From Aureobasidium sp. EXF-3400 (Eukaryota; Ascomycota; Dothideomycetes; Dothideales; Saccotheciaceae): DNA of 56,927 nt. Made by a program: the position numbers and the translations under genes. The stretch spans positions 1 to 56,927 of the forward strand of contig SWBL01000332.1 in the NCBI GenBank assembly GCA_024195585.1, in the 5' to 3' direction. This document shows, piece by piece, positions 21,058 through 33,881 of the stretch; the first letter of the stretch is position 1; each line of letters opens with the position of its first letter. The notes beneath the pieces were generated by a model. It saw only the letters and a list, made by a program, of their open reading frames with translations, was not told the origin of the DNA and did not search any database.

Positions 21058-23378
21058 GTTGATATGCTGTGGGCGATGACAGATGACAGGCAAAAAAGTC
21101 GACAGCCCAGGCAAAGTTTGGACTGGCAGACACAAAAAATTACCAGGTAAGGCCCAAGCGTAGATTATCTTATCTGATCAGATACCCTTTCGCATCATTC
21201 ATCCATCAATCATACGACCGGTGACGGATAGATTGGCTGGATATGATGACTCGCACATACCATCCTTGACTTTCATCACGACTTTCACAGCCTACCGTAC
21301 AACAGCGCATAACGAACGTATGTAAGAAATGCTCACAGCCAACCCCCCTCTCTCCACGCAAGCCGAGTGCCGCTTTTTCAATCTCCGAACACGAACAGGA
21401 GTCGAATCACGAATCGAACCATGTGTGCGCTTGCAGGCATTCATCCTTCCTCCTTTTCAACACGACTGCATGATGATAATCGGTTTCTAGACTTCGTGTC
21501 TTGAGGCTTTCTCTCCTGGAAAGCTGTTGGCAATTTATGAGTGTGGTCCAACGGTCAACTGCCCGTTGCTACGAAGATTAGATTCAGGCCGCGACAAGAA
21601 GCCCACTGACATGTCGCCCTGTACAACAACAATACCTTTGCATAGCCCTACCAGGTTTCAGTACTTGTATATAGTCTTACATGAGGCCGCGTATTGCGAG
21701 AACGACGCTGCTCGGCACCGTCCTAGCCCTGACCGCATTGGCACGCCTCGTTTTGCATAACCCGGATGCTGCTGTTGAAGCATTGTCATCGCACGCAGAG
21801 CAGCCATATCAGACAGATTGTTGTAAGATGAGTGCCAACCATGTCCAAGACCTTTGTACTCATTCTATCCCTATACCAAGGTTGGCGCAGCTTGTGCTGG
21901 TCTCCGTATGCAGATACGCTGGGGCTGGCCAAGGAGATCCCTATCCGTATTATGAAGCTTGGCGACTCAGATCGAGATAGCATGCGACAACTCCGCTGTT
22001 GATCTTTTGGCAAATGCTTCCAGAGGATGATGGGAAATGATGTTTTCATGCCGAGCAGGTGAAGCAACGGCCAGACTGAATTGCAAGGAGAGGAGAAGAC
22101 ATGAGGGGGAGGAGAGAGCACCAGAGACTTTAAGCAGTGCTGTCGCTGTGCAAAGGCCGTTTACGGGACTGCATGCCCGTTGTCTATTCTGAGCACGCAC
22201 GGGTTCTGTTTAACCAGGTGATCTTGTGAATGATGCTGTGGCTTTACGAGTCCGGCTGCTACGGATGTCGTCTTTCGGGTGAGACTTGAAGACAGTCCTG
22301 AGCCGGTGTGTGTACGCAGCCACGTACAAAGTCAATAGGAGTCGCAGGGATTGCGATGGACGAGAAGCATCAGCGACAGGGCTCGATGGCGTTTCAAATG
22401 GTTTCCCCAGCTTTTCTTGGTGCCGCGTAATAAACAGCAGTGTGGTGGCGCACTGATCGCCAAACGGGAAGAGTGGATTGGAGCGCCGTCTCAGGTCAGG
22501 ACCCCTGAAGAGCGAGCGTGTGGGATTGGATTGGATTGGATTGGATTATTGCTCGAAAACAAGCTGCACAGCCCCCTTTGTCGAACAGCCAATCTGGCAC
22601 GTAAAACAGCATGCCGATGCAGGCCCCCAGACGGCAGCGCTGCTTCAAATCAATTCTCATCCGTTCCTGCAACGCTCGCCTTGTCTGCCAGAATCTGTGA
22701 CGAGCGCGACAAAGGATCTGCTTGGGTCGGTTCGGAAAAAGGAAAAAGATCGCAGCGGTCGTTGACATCAGCTGGCGTGGCTTTGGCGCTAATCTGCGCT
22801 TGTTGTTCGGGTCACGCACGTCTTCGGCCTGGGAGGCCCTTTTGGCTGTGTTGAGGGTCGTGTTTCTCGCCTTTTCGTCGTCGGCTTCCTGCTGCATCCC
22901 ACGTTCGTTGCCCTTTCACTGAACCAACCGCCCGTCGCCGCTGCACTTGCTGCAACTGCTGCACCCGCCGCGACCCATCACTTCCAACTTTCTTTCCCTT
23001 CATCTCCAACTCTTGCCCTTCTGTTTCCCCCATTCCCAGCCTCCCCGCGCGCCTTTCCATTTTCCCATCTACGTGTACGCCGTCACTCGCTCATCAGTCT
23101 CTCAACGTCAAGACTTGACTTTCCACTCTGTCCCGGTTTTAGCAGAGGTCTCAGGCCCAAAGAGCCCTGTCGTCCGCATTTACATTCCAACCACCCATTT
23201 GCCGTCAAACACACTCCCACACAACTCCGACCAGTCACCTCCCCACTCGTTCTCGTCGCTCTGAGTCGCGACACCAACTGCAGCATTGCACGCCCTCACC
23301 AACATCAGCATACTGCTTCTCCGGCATTAGCATCATCAGGAGCATTTATTAATTGGTATTTTCTATTGCTCGCCCAGC
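21058..23378. promoter_or_regulatory. Large bidirectional intergenic region between HAS1 and FLC
   Basis: This 2.3-kb gap separates divergent HAS1 (-) and the flavin carrier gene (+). The last ~450 bp (22930-23378) are C/T-rich, typical of a long fungal 5' leader before the FLC ATG. A GATTG-type microsatellite lies at about 22523. The palindrome TATCTGATCAGATA lies at about 21170-21183. The open frames overlap on both strands and none looks like a gene. A segment near 21400 resembled a tRNA T-loop but has no cloverleaf. Confidence 0.5.
22523..22548. repeat. Pentanucleotide microsatellite (GGATT)n
   Basis: About five perfect GGATT units in the HAS1-FLC intergenic region. Short, with no other structure around it. 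Confidence 0.85.
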
Positions 23379-25671
23379 ATGCGTCCTTCACGGTCGCCCC
23401 TAGGCTTCCTAATAGCCCTCCTCGCCGCCCTTGTCCCCATGACCCAGGCTTCTGGCATCAACAATGAGCGCGTTATCTCGTCTTCGTCACTTAGTACTTG
23501 CATGGCGAACTCCAACTTCTCGGCCACTTTGTTCAATGTTGCCTTCACACCTGACAACCGTACTCTCACCTTCAACGTCGTTGGTATTACCACAATCTCT
23601 GGCAATGTCACCATCGACTTGGTCATCAGCGCTTACGGCTTGTCCATCTTCAAGAAAACATTGGATCCCTGCCAGGAAGGATGGGCCGGTCTGTGCCCCA
23701 TGAACGAGGGCCAGATTGACCTTGACTCCAACATTGTCCTGCCTGCCGACGCAATTAGCCAGATTCCTGGTAAGACGTCTTGAGTGTCTTGACTGACAAG
23801 CTGTCCACTAACTCGTCATGCTAGGCATTGCATACACCGTTCCTGACCTTGACGCCAAAGTCCAAGTTTACGTCAACAGCACCGACACTGGTAGAGCCAC
23901 TGCCTGCGTGCAAGCTGAACTCACCAACGGCAAAACGGTCGATCAGAAGGGTGTCTCGTGGGCTGTCGCCGTTATTGCCGGCCTCGCTCTACTCGTCTCT
24001 GCCATCACTTCAGGTCTTGGACACTCCAACACTGCTGCTCACGTCGCTGCCAACACTCTTGCGCTCTTCGGTTACTTCCAGGCACAGTCTCTGGTCGGTA
24101 TGACTGCTGTTCCTCTTCCGCCCATTGTCGCTTCGTGGACCCAAAACTTCCAGTGGAGCATGGGTATCATTCGTGTCGGCTTCCTTCAAGACATCGCTAC
24201 CTGGTACCAGCGCTCTACTGGAGGCACTCCCAGCACCGTCCTGTCTGAGCTGTCGACCGAATCTGTCGAGGTGCAAAAGCGTTCCCTCCATGCTGCTCAG
24301 CGTCTCATCGCCCGCGGTGTCATGAAACTGCACCAGCTTCTTCCTAGAGCAACATCAACTACTACTGATGCCGCCACTAAGACTATCGTTCTGCGTGGTA
24401 TCGAGCGTGTCGGTTTCCGCGCCAAGATCGAGCTGACCAACATCTTCCTCACTGGATACATTTTCCTCCTCATTTTCGTCGTCTTTGTCGTTCTTGGTGT
24501 CATCATCTTCAAATTCATTTGCGAAGGTCTTGTCAAGATGGGCAAGATGAAGGGTGACAAGTTCCAGGACTTCCGCAACGGCTGGACTACCGTTCTCAAG
24601 GGTATTCTTTTCCGTCTGGTTCTCATCGGTTTCCCTCAAATGGTCGTTCTCTGTTTCTGGGAATTCACCAAGCGTGACTCGGCTGCCGAAGTCGTTCTTG
24701 CTGCCTTCACTGTCTTCACAATGATCGGTATACTCGCCTGGGCCTCTTCCAAGGTCATTCGCCTCGCCCGCCGTTCCGTCTCGATGCACAAGAACCCTGC
24801 CTACATCCTCTACTCGGATCCCGTCTCGCTTAACAAGTGGGGTTTCCTCTACGTCCAATTCAAGGCTACTGCCTACTACTTCATCGTCCCCGTTCTGGCT
24901 TACCTCCTCCTCAAGGGCATGTTTGTCGCCTTTGGTCAAAACAATGGCACACTTCAGGCCATTGCCTTTCTCATCATCGAGGCCGTCTTCTTCATCGTCG
25001 TCTGTGTCCTCACGCCGTATATGGACAAGAAGACCAACGCTTTCAACATTGCCATCTGCTTCTTCAACTTCCTCAACTCCATTTTCCTGCTGTTCTTTAC
25101 CGGTATCTTCTCCCTGCCTGGCCTGGTCAATGGTGTCATGGGCATCCTCTTCTTCATCTTCAACGCTGTTTTCTCTCTCATTCTCCTCATCTCCATCATT
25201 GTCGCTTCGGCATTCGCCATCTTCTCCAAGAACCCCGACACCAGATACCAGCCCATGCGTGATGACCGTGGTTCCTTCATCAAGTCTCAGACTCAACTCA
25301 ACACTGAGCTCGATGCGCTGGGTGCCACCGCTCGTGGCGAAGGCAAGACTGGCTGGAAGGGCGCTCGCATCGAAGACGATGAGGATGGCTGGTCTGGTAG
25401 TTCCACTTCCGAGCCTCGTATTGGTGGTAACAGCTCTTCCATGGCCGGTAGATACGGCGAGATTCCTCGCTCTCCTCACGACCCTAGCATCTCGAGCTTC
25501 CCATCAGATGGTGGTCTGCCGAGACACAACCCTCCCACATATCTCGATGAGAAGACTGGTTTCACCTCACCAGACGTGCGCAGCAACCACAGCCCGAGCC
25601 CAGCACGCTCACCACAAGTACAACAAACAGGCAGAGCGAGTCCGTGGCAGCGCGGAGCCGGTTATGAATAA
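23379..25671 (+). CDS. TRP-like flavin carrier (FLC family) membrane protein
   Basis: Exons 23379-23769 and 23825-25671 around a 55-bp intron (phase 1) give 745 residues. The protein starts with a signal peptide (FLIALLAALVPMTQASG). A luminal ML-like/TRP_N domain follows (residues ~30-165, with CMANSNF, CQEGWAGLCP and several N-glycosylation sites). Then comes the multi-helix TRP domain (~168-620), with hydrophobic segments such as IFLLIFVVFVVLGVIIF and AIAFLIIEAVFFIVVCVL. A cytosolic Ser/Pro-rich tail ends the protein. Yeast Flc1-3 homologues sit in the ER or vacuole and affect FAD import, wall integrity and calcium; which FLC paralogue this is cannot be told here. The ATG at 23379 follows a pyrimidine-rich leader. 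The frame is intact, and length fits the family (about 700-800). Confidence 0.93.
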
Positions 25672-28159
25672 AGGCAGCGATACATTTAATTATTGCGGGC
25701 TATGACTTTTCTCCTTTATTAAACTCTTTTTTCTTATTGCTCACACATTTTCTCCTCCACCGTTGCAGGCGGCTCCTGATGGAAAAGGGAAGCCGAAACA
25801 TGTATCAACAAAGCTATTCTCCAAAAGACTTGACAAAGGCACACGATACTTTCGAAAAAGTGACGATGGGTCTTTCATCTTTTCGTTAGCCAGGCTTGCT
25901 TCTGTGCATCATTCTTGTTTCTTCTTTTTCATTTTTCCTTTTTTGGTTTGTCACAGGGGCTCAGGAATACCATTAGGGTTTGCAAGAATACCCTCAGGAG
26001 TGGCGTCTGGGCCTTGCTCAAAATGAAGAACAGGCATGAGTTTTAGTCTTTTTCTTTTTTCCCTTATTTATCAAAAGGTCTCGTTAGTTCCTGGTATTGC
26101 AAAGACCAGAGAAAAAGAGCAGAGTCCGACAAATATCAGTCTTCTTTTATTTCCAACATTGAAACTTTTCCGTTTCTTCCATCTTCAGTTCTTCTTATGG
26201 TATTTCTGATAAGTTTTCCAAGTGTTCTGTCGGTCAGAGCAGTGTGGCAGTAGTGTCCCGAAATCTCGGACGATGGAACACGCCGTTTCATAAGATCTGC
26301 AAACAAATCTGCTATTTCCGTGCGATCTTTTTCAAGACATTTCATTGTCAATATAATGGTTAAATAACGGTGCGAACGTGGGGATGGAAGTGGGGATGCT
26401 CTTCAGGTACGAGGTTTCTGCCGTGTGGGATTTGCAGATGCGTGGAAATGCTTGATTTGCTGTGGGTTGAGCTTGGTACGGGTTCGTTGCGTTGAAGGTA
26501 CGAGTACTTGGAGGATTTGTGATGTGAAGGGGCTGCAGGAAGGGTTTCAATTGGACTTTAGAACTTTGACGACTTTGGTGTTTTTGAATGGGCTCTTTGA
26601 TACACATTTGAATAGTGAAATCAAGTCGGAAGAAAATACTTGGTGACTTTTTCTCGATGTAAGAAATGGCTGTGAGGTCGGCAACGGTTTGAGTGTACCA
26701 TTCTAATGAAGTACACTCGAAACATCGAAATCGAGTACTGTAACGCCAGTTCGAGTCGAGATGATGTAGAACTCCATCTGGCCAATCTCTTATCCACGTG
26801 AATCATCTTGTCTACTTCTGATATCTAGATTTGCTTGTATACCTCCCACGATCTCATCAAATCAAAAAATGCTCGTCTGTGGCATCACCCTGCCCATACC
26901 ATATCTCTTGGCATGATATTTTTGCAGGCTTCGTTGCCATCATGTAACAGCAGTGCGTTGCATACACAGCTCCGCGTCGCACCGCTTGCCGCGCCGTCCC
27001 GACCGGCATCTTCAAGCGCATGAGCATCATGCATATTTTCCACAGTCGTCACATTTATTGATGCCCGAAAAAAGCTTGCCTAACTTATTCCCTTGGTTCG
27101 CTTGGGTCTTGAACCTCCACGGCGGTGTTCTTTTGGATGCAGTCGTGTGAGAGAGGTCGGGTAATTGGCTTTTCTTTGTGTTTCGCGTCCGAGGAAGAGT
27201 TGACGTGTTCGTAGACAAAGATAGAAAAGAGGAGAGAAAAGGGACTAGGCTAAGAGGTTGGCGATTGTGGACTACTCGAGGGTTTAAGCAAGCAAGTAAA
27301 TTGTCGGCTGTTGACGTTGACGTATCAGATGCATACACGACTCCTACCATCGAGTCCGAAGATGCCACGAAGCGCGGTCCCTGTGCTCGCTTTATCAGTC
27401 ACAGATGTCGCGATGGTTACAAGAGATTTGATGAAAGACAATCTTGCCACGTCTTGCAGGTTCTTGATGTTGAAGTACTCGGCAATGCTTACCCAGGGGA
27501 CACCCATGGTGCAGCAAACTGATGCATGTCACGGGAAATGGCTTCTACCCGATGTGCGTCTTTGGGCTCGTTACACGACAAGTTTGCCCTGGCCTGGCCT
27601 GATGCAAGCGATATCGAAGACAGTGGACGTTACTTGACTTGACGCGGACGAGTTTGCTCTCATCAACTTGCTGTCACTTCTTGCGAGTTACATCGTACAG
27701 CTGGGGTGATGCAAGTGTTTTGACTTGCCTTCGACGTGGCATACGCCGCAATACCACCATTGACGTGTCAAATAAATCTGCAAGCTGTAGATCCCGAGAT
27801 ACAGCAAGCGATATTGTTGATCTTTGCTTAACCGCCCTCGGGGGGTTTGCGAAACATGTGCAACCAGTCTATCTGCATATATATATGCACAGGTGATGTT
27901 AGGTAAGATGTCGAGATATTAATACCTTTGGACCTGGCTTGTTCTTATTGTTCTCTTGCTTCCTTTCTATCTTGTGGTGTTATATAGTCCTGTTTGCGGA
28001 CTTTGAGGGATATTGCCGTTTGCTTGTTGCAGGATCACTGGTTGTGAAGGCGCTTACATGCTCTTCTGAACCTCTGGCTATACCTCGAAACCACACCCAT
28101 CAATATATACGACGACCTTCTCAGGCTCAACGATCACCTTACCCCGAGCTTCAACAACC
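25672..28159. other. 2.5-kb intergenic region
   Basis: T-rich tracts (25720-26080) probably belong to the 3' UTR of the FLC gene. A minus-strand candidate can be spliced between 27507 and 27027: exon MGVPWVSIAEYFNIKNL..., a 40-bp intron starting GTAGGAG and ending CAACAG, then DNLLACLNPRVV... . The intron is very short and the product unknown, so I do not call it a gene. Other frames at 26.1-26.6 kb are equally weak. The alternating TA/TG stretch catatatatatgcac at about 27877 is unremarkable. Confidence 0.4.
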
Positions 28160-31100
28160 ATGTCCAACGACCTCCAGTCCATCCTCGCCCGCCACAACCT
28201 CCGCGGCATAAACGTGGCAAACTTTTCCGGCTCGTCTCAACAACGACCACCTCCTCAACAAAACCACCCATACCAATATCCAGCGCCTGTGCCGCAACAG
28301 AGGGTGCAGTATCCTTGGGGAGCTGCGGGTCAGGGCTCTGTACCCAGTACGGTGAGGCCGTCTTTTGCGTGGCCAAGCCCGCCGCAACCGCAGTATACGA
28401 TTGATCCAAGACATTATAGTTATAATATTTGGGGTAAGGCGCCGGTGTATTCTTTGACTGGGGAGGGTGAGGAGGAAGAGGGAGAGGAAGAGGAAGGTGA
28501 TGATGTTGAAGGAGAGGAGGGGCAAGCAGCGGCAGCAGACGGAGAGGCGGTAAGCGACGCCCAAGGTGAGTTATATATCATGACGCTGAAGCGAGCACGA
28601 GACTGATGTAAGTGGTGTAGCTGCTGCAGAAGTGGAGGAAAGTATAGAGATTGAGAAGCCTGCCGAAGACACTGCCACAGAGACGATACCAGAGGCAACA
28701 GCATCAGATACGGGTGTGAAGGATATACCGCCCGAGGATCCAAATCCAGATGCTGCTGCTGCTGAACCAGTGGCGGAAGAACCTAGCCCTGATGTGGCAG
28801 CTGCGGCACAACCCCCTGATCTTTCGCAAGAAGAAGAAGCTACCACAGCTATACCGACAGCATCTGAGCCACCTACTGACGAAGAAACAGCAACTGAATC
28901 CAACGAGACTGCCCCTCAGGAAAGTGAGCCTGATATTGTACCTGAGCTTCAGCCAGAAGAAGAAGCTCACGCACCAGAGCCCGCGCCATCAGATACTATA
29001 GACGGAGTGGAACCAAATCATCAAGATTCTGAAGATAGATTAGAGGATGCAAATGCTTCAGAAGAAAAATCGGCTGCTTCTGATGTGCCTGCTCCGGTCG
29101 AGGTTGTTGAGGATGTAAAACAGGAAGACGACAATCCACACTCTCCCTCAGAACCAGCGCAGGAAGAGCAAGCAGATGAACCTCAATCACTCGACGCAGA
29201 GGCGGAAGACGTGCAAACGGATGTTATAATTGCGGCCGAAGTGCTGGATCCATCAGCTGACGAGCCCCATCCTGTCGATTCGTCCGGTGGAGATATATCC
29301 CAAGAAGGCTTACCCTCTCATGATATATCAACGGTGGAACAGCATCCTATTGCTGAGTACGATGCCACGCCTCCGGAAGCACAGTCTAGTGAGCCCATCG
29401 CCTGCCCAAAAGAAACTGATGAGACTGTCACCGTCGAGGGTCCCACCGCCTCAGAGAATATACAAGACACTTCTCCCGAAGACTGCAATGAGATCGTCCA
29501 AGTCATCGACGTCAACAACAATGACTCCACAGACGACACAGCAGCTATAATTGTTGTTGACGTTGACACTCCAAACACCCTCGAAAACACCATTAGTCCA
29601 CCACCACCACCACCACCGCCTCCAGCCCCTCACGTAACAATCTCCGAACCTGTCAAACCTTCCAAATCCAGCAAAAAGAAATCCAGCAGTAGCAAATCTA
29701 GCAAATCTCGACATGGCGAGAAGCCGAAAGAGAAACCTGTGGAGATTATACCGTTGAAAGAGGGGAAAGCGAAATCTGTTGCTAAGGGGAAGAGTAAGAA
29801 GAAGGTCAAAGGCAAGGGTGGTAAGGGCTCTGACGGTGAGAGTGGTGACGTGATTCCACCTCCACCTCCGCCGCTGCTGATTGTTGATGTGCCGCCGCCT
29901 GCGCCTTCGCCGCCACCGAGTGGACATGTTATAGAAGTTGTTGAGGTTGAAGAAATGCAGGTCATTGACGCCATTGGTGGGAAAGATGATGCCGAGGATG
30001 TTGTTGTTATAACTACAGACTCTCCATTGCCAGACGTTGAGGTTGACGCCGCAGACACTGCCGCAGACAAGGAGCCACCAATCGAGGATGTGTCAGGTGA
30101 GAAGGAAGAAAACAACCATGCTGTCGGTACTGACACAGCAACACCACCAGACGAGGAGGTCAAGACTCCAGAGATTGTGCAGGTTGCGGACACTGCGATT
30201 GTTGCTGTGCTTGATCAGCCCGAGAAGGACGAGCTGACTCCCGTCACTGCCGATCCATCTTCTGATCCCGATGCAGATGCGTCTGAAGGTGCAGAGATCG
30301 AGCAAACTGTCGAAGCCGAAGCGCCCGAGCAGAAAGATGACGATGCGCCCGCTGATATATCTTCAATGCCCGAGGTCGATATCATAGCCCCAGCTCTGGA
30401 CGAGGAAGACCACGTTGTAGAAGCAGAGGGCCTTGCTGAAGCTGGAAAAGAGCTTCTGACCCCTTCAGAGACAACAGTTTCAGCCGATTCAGAGTCCAAC
30501 ATTCCATCTGAGGACCCTCAAGTGGACAGTGCTCCTCAGGATCAAGATATTCAGAATAGTCCACCTGAGGATGAGGGGCCCAATCCTCCAGAGGCTGCAA
30601 TGTCCGAAGCAGAAAAGCTTGATGGAGCACAGTCTGATGAAGTGACCCACGACGTACCTGGATCAGAGTCTTCGAGCGCGCAGCAAGACAAGACTGTCGA
30701 ACCTTCTACGCCAGCTACAGAAGAGTCAAAGAATCCAGACAACGTATCAGAGACTGTGGTCGAAGACAATGATGCATCCAGCAATTCAACAAATGATGCA
30801 GTCGAAATGACGACTCCCGAACCGTCCATCGAGCCAGCAACCGCAGAGGACAACACATCAGAAGCACCCAAGGACATATCAACATCAGAGGCCATCAAAC
30901 CCGATTCAGTGAACATGACTGGCATGGATTCAGTCCCGAGTAAAGATATAGAAGCATCATCTTCGTCAGATTCATCTGCAACAGTAGATGAAATACCACC
31001 CGCCGCGTCTGCAGAAGTTGTTGCTGAACCCGCACCAACCTTGATGGAATTGGCTGCTCTTATATCGCCGAGTAATTCAGTCTCACAAAACACAGAAGAT

Positions 31101-33881
31101 GCTGCCGTAACAAACGCGGTACCGGAAGCGCTCGTTGAAGTCGACGCTGCTATATTGAAACCAGCTGTTGAAAGCGAAGCACCTGATCCTGTGTCTGGGG
31201 TGGCTGTCGTAGAAGACAGTAGTTCCAAGGAAGAAGTTGTCGCAACAAACCACCCGGATCAGGACTCAGAGAGCGCAGACAGTGTACCACCCGAAGCTGC
31301 GATACCTTCTGAGAAGGTAACACAAGGTGCCAGCCTTGAACCTGACTGCAAGAATGAGGATGGTGGATTGGAAGCGCCAAAAGAACCGACAGGCGAAGTA
31401 CCAAATGAAGACAAAGAGCCAGAAGTATCGACCGAAACTACGGAGCTGGCAAAAGTCGTCGCAGATGACCAAGAAATGGACCAACCAGATTTCAAGGCTG
31501 ATGAGGATCATGGAGTGGAGGCAGAACATGTTGACGAGAAGACGGCTCCAGATCAAGTTGACAAGGCTCAGACTAACGACGAGCCTGTGGTCGATGGAAG
31601 TATGAACAGCCCAGATGGAAATGCTCAGCCTGTTCAAACCATGGAAGCTGGTGACGGACCACTCTCAGATGCCACAGATGTTCAGGCGATAGATGCGCAA
31701 GATACGGTGGCCCCTGCGGAAGTCGCGACAGAATCTCCAGAGACTCCTCCCATTACCTCGGAGGAACAAGATCATGGCTCAGATGAATCGAATAAGGATG
31801 CGCCTATCCTGGATGCACCGGAGGCTGCTGAGGTTGCCGAAAATGACACCAAGAATTCATCATCTTCGGCAGTCGAAGGACAAGTTGCAGGCGAAGCGAC
31901 AGAAGCGGAAGCAGGTAACGCATATATATCACCAGCTGAAGATTCTGGAGCACCAACAAAGGAAGAGAAAGCCCCTTCAGATCCTGCGGACGATAACGTG
32001 GTCGAAGGTGTAGCGACGTCGGGGGCTGAACCAAAAAACCGTGCAACAGGAAGTCCTGCTTCAATCCATGAAGACGTGACAGAGGCATTGAATTCAGCTG
32101 AAGTTCCTGAGGAAGACAGTACAGTCTTGCAGGAAGTTGGGGCTGATGGAATCAGAAGTGAACCCGTGGCCAAAGACGTAGAGGATCAAAAGCCTGCTGA
32201 AGAACTGCCAGCAGAACCTGTCGCTAGAGGGCCTGCTGCCAAGAGCACCGATGATGTTGTTGCCCAGGAACCTGCTGCGGACCAGGTCGAACAAGCCAGC
32301 GAGACAGTTGTTGTCGAGGCTGCTGACTCTGGCGCTTGTGAACGGCCAGAAGAGCAAATTCCTACAAAAACGCCAGAACCCGCTGTCGAAGAAAATCCTT
32401 CTGAACAACCTGCTGAAGCAAAAGCCGATCATATAATTGAGCGGCCGGCTGACACCACTGAAGATGCCACGCCCCCAACAACTGCAGTTGGTGCGGAAAC
32501 GGATCAACAAACCTGCCTGGAGTCACCTTTGCCTGTGCTGGCCGAAGAAACGCAAGCCACCGAAGTCGCGGAAGCACTCGAACATACAACTCCAGAGAAT
32601 ATATCCAAACTGGAGGAGACCACTGAGGCGACAAAACCTGTAGATACTGTTCCATCGCTTGAGGAAACACAAGAACCTAACAAGGAATCTAGTCCCGGCC
32701 AGGAACCTATACCGACTTTGGAAGAAGAGGCTGCCGAGCCACCACAGACAGAAGACGCAACAAGAGAGTCAGAAGAGAGCCCTGAGGGGTCACAACCATC
32801 AGTACCAGAAGGTCCGGAAGCTTCTGTACAGGAGCCGATCACCGAGGCGGAAGTCTTGCCAGGAGACTCAATATCGCAACAAAGTCGCTGCGAGACTATA
32901 TCGGACTCGAATTCAGGTCGCAGATCACCCTTGATTGAAGAGCCAGCACTCGATCATGCCGCTCTAGAAGAAGCTGCGCGGCCTTCACCATCCAAGCATT
33001 CATCCAAGGTCTCTTTCGACGAACCGCCAATTTCGACAAAGGGCAAAGAACCAGCCTCACCTCCCAAAGAGAGACGCAAGTCATCCAAGCCATCCTCTCC
33101 AAATCGCCACAGCTCATCTCGTCACAAAGTCAAAGACGTCTCACGCCCGCCATCTGATCAAAAAACATCGTCTGCTCCTAAATCATCACGCCGCCGCAGC
33201 TCGATAACCACGGCTCCTCAACCAGGTATCCTCCGCCGTCTCAGCACCACAAATTCACGTTCCTCTCGTGCCGAAGCAGCAGAACAAGCAGAGATCAAAC
33301 GCCGCGCCGCCGAACTTGCAGCTCGTGAGCAAGAAGTCCAACGTCAGCTCGAGAGAGCTCGTAAACGTGCAGCACTGGAAGAGCAAGAACGGTTGTTGAG
33401 GGAGAAAGAGGAAGAGCTAGCGAGACTCAGGGCGGCGGAGAAAGAGAAGAAGAGAGCCAGACGTGAAGAGCAGAAAAGACGTGAGCAAGAAGCTCTGGAA
33501 CAAGAACGACTAGCACGTGAAAGAGTGGAAGAGGAAGCCAGGGCGAAGGAACTCGAGCGTGCCGAACGCCGAAAACGCCGAAGAGAATCTGAAAGGGCGC
33601 GCCATGAAGATGATCGCCCCAGGGCTCACAGACACTCCTCCAACCGAGAAACAAAGGTCAGAGATGTCTCACCAACAGCGAAACTAAAGGTAAGACGGCA
33701 GAGGACAGAGGACATAGGTCCTGAGCGCCAAAGGCCAAGAGGCGAGCATGATACCCGAGAAGCACCAACATCGTCGAGAAGTCCAGAAGAAAGGAGAAAT
33801 CGTCGCAGCTCTCACAGAAATGCAGAGAAAGCTGAGAAATCCAAGAAGAGCATATGGAAGAGTCTTTGGTCCAAGATATGA
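28160..33881 (+). CDS. Giant acidic low-complexity protein with basic coiled-coil C-terminus
   Basis: Exons 28160-28565 and 28621-33881 join in phase 1 around a 55-bp intron (GTGAGT...GTGTAG), giving 1888 residues. The first ~100 residues are Pro/Gln/Tyr-rich (SNDLQSILARHNLRGIN, then PPPQQNHPYQYPAP) and an EEGEEEEG run follows. About 1400 residues are dominated by Glu, Asp, Ala, Pro, Ser and Thr with no repeated unit that I could define, broken by two proline runs (near residues 460 and 560) and a Lys/Ser/Gly-rich basic patch between them. The end switches to a highly basic, charged coiled coil (REQEVQRQLERARKRAALEE through KRRRESERARHEDD), then finishes KKSIWKSLWSKI. No catalytic domain, signal peptide or membrane helix seen. 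I do not recognise it; a scaffold or chromatin/RNA-associated role would be guesswork. Confidence 0.75.

Noticed and set aside
21390..21440. Possible tRNA (GGTTCGATTC on the minus strand)
   Set aside because: No pairing T-stem, anticodon arm or acceptor stem around it.
24355..25479. Long minus-strand open frame (about 374 codons) opposite the FLC gene
   Set aside because: Antisense shadow of the strongly supported FLC coding sequence. Its Glu/Asp-rich product is what the reverse of hydrophobic/Ser-rich codons gives.
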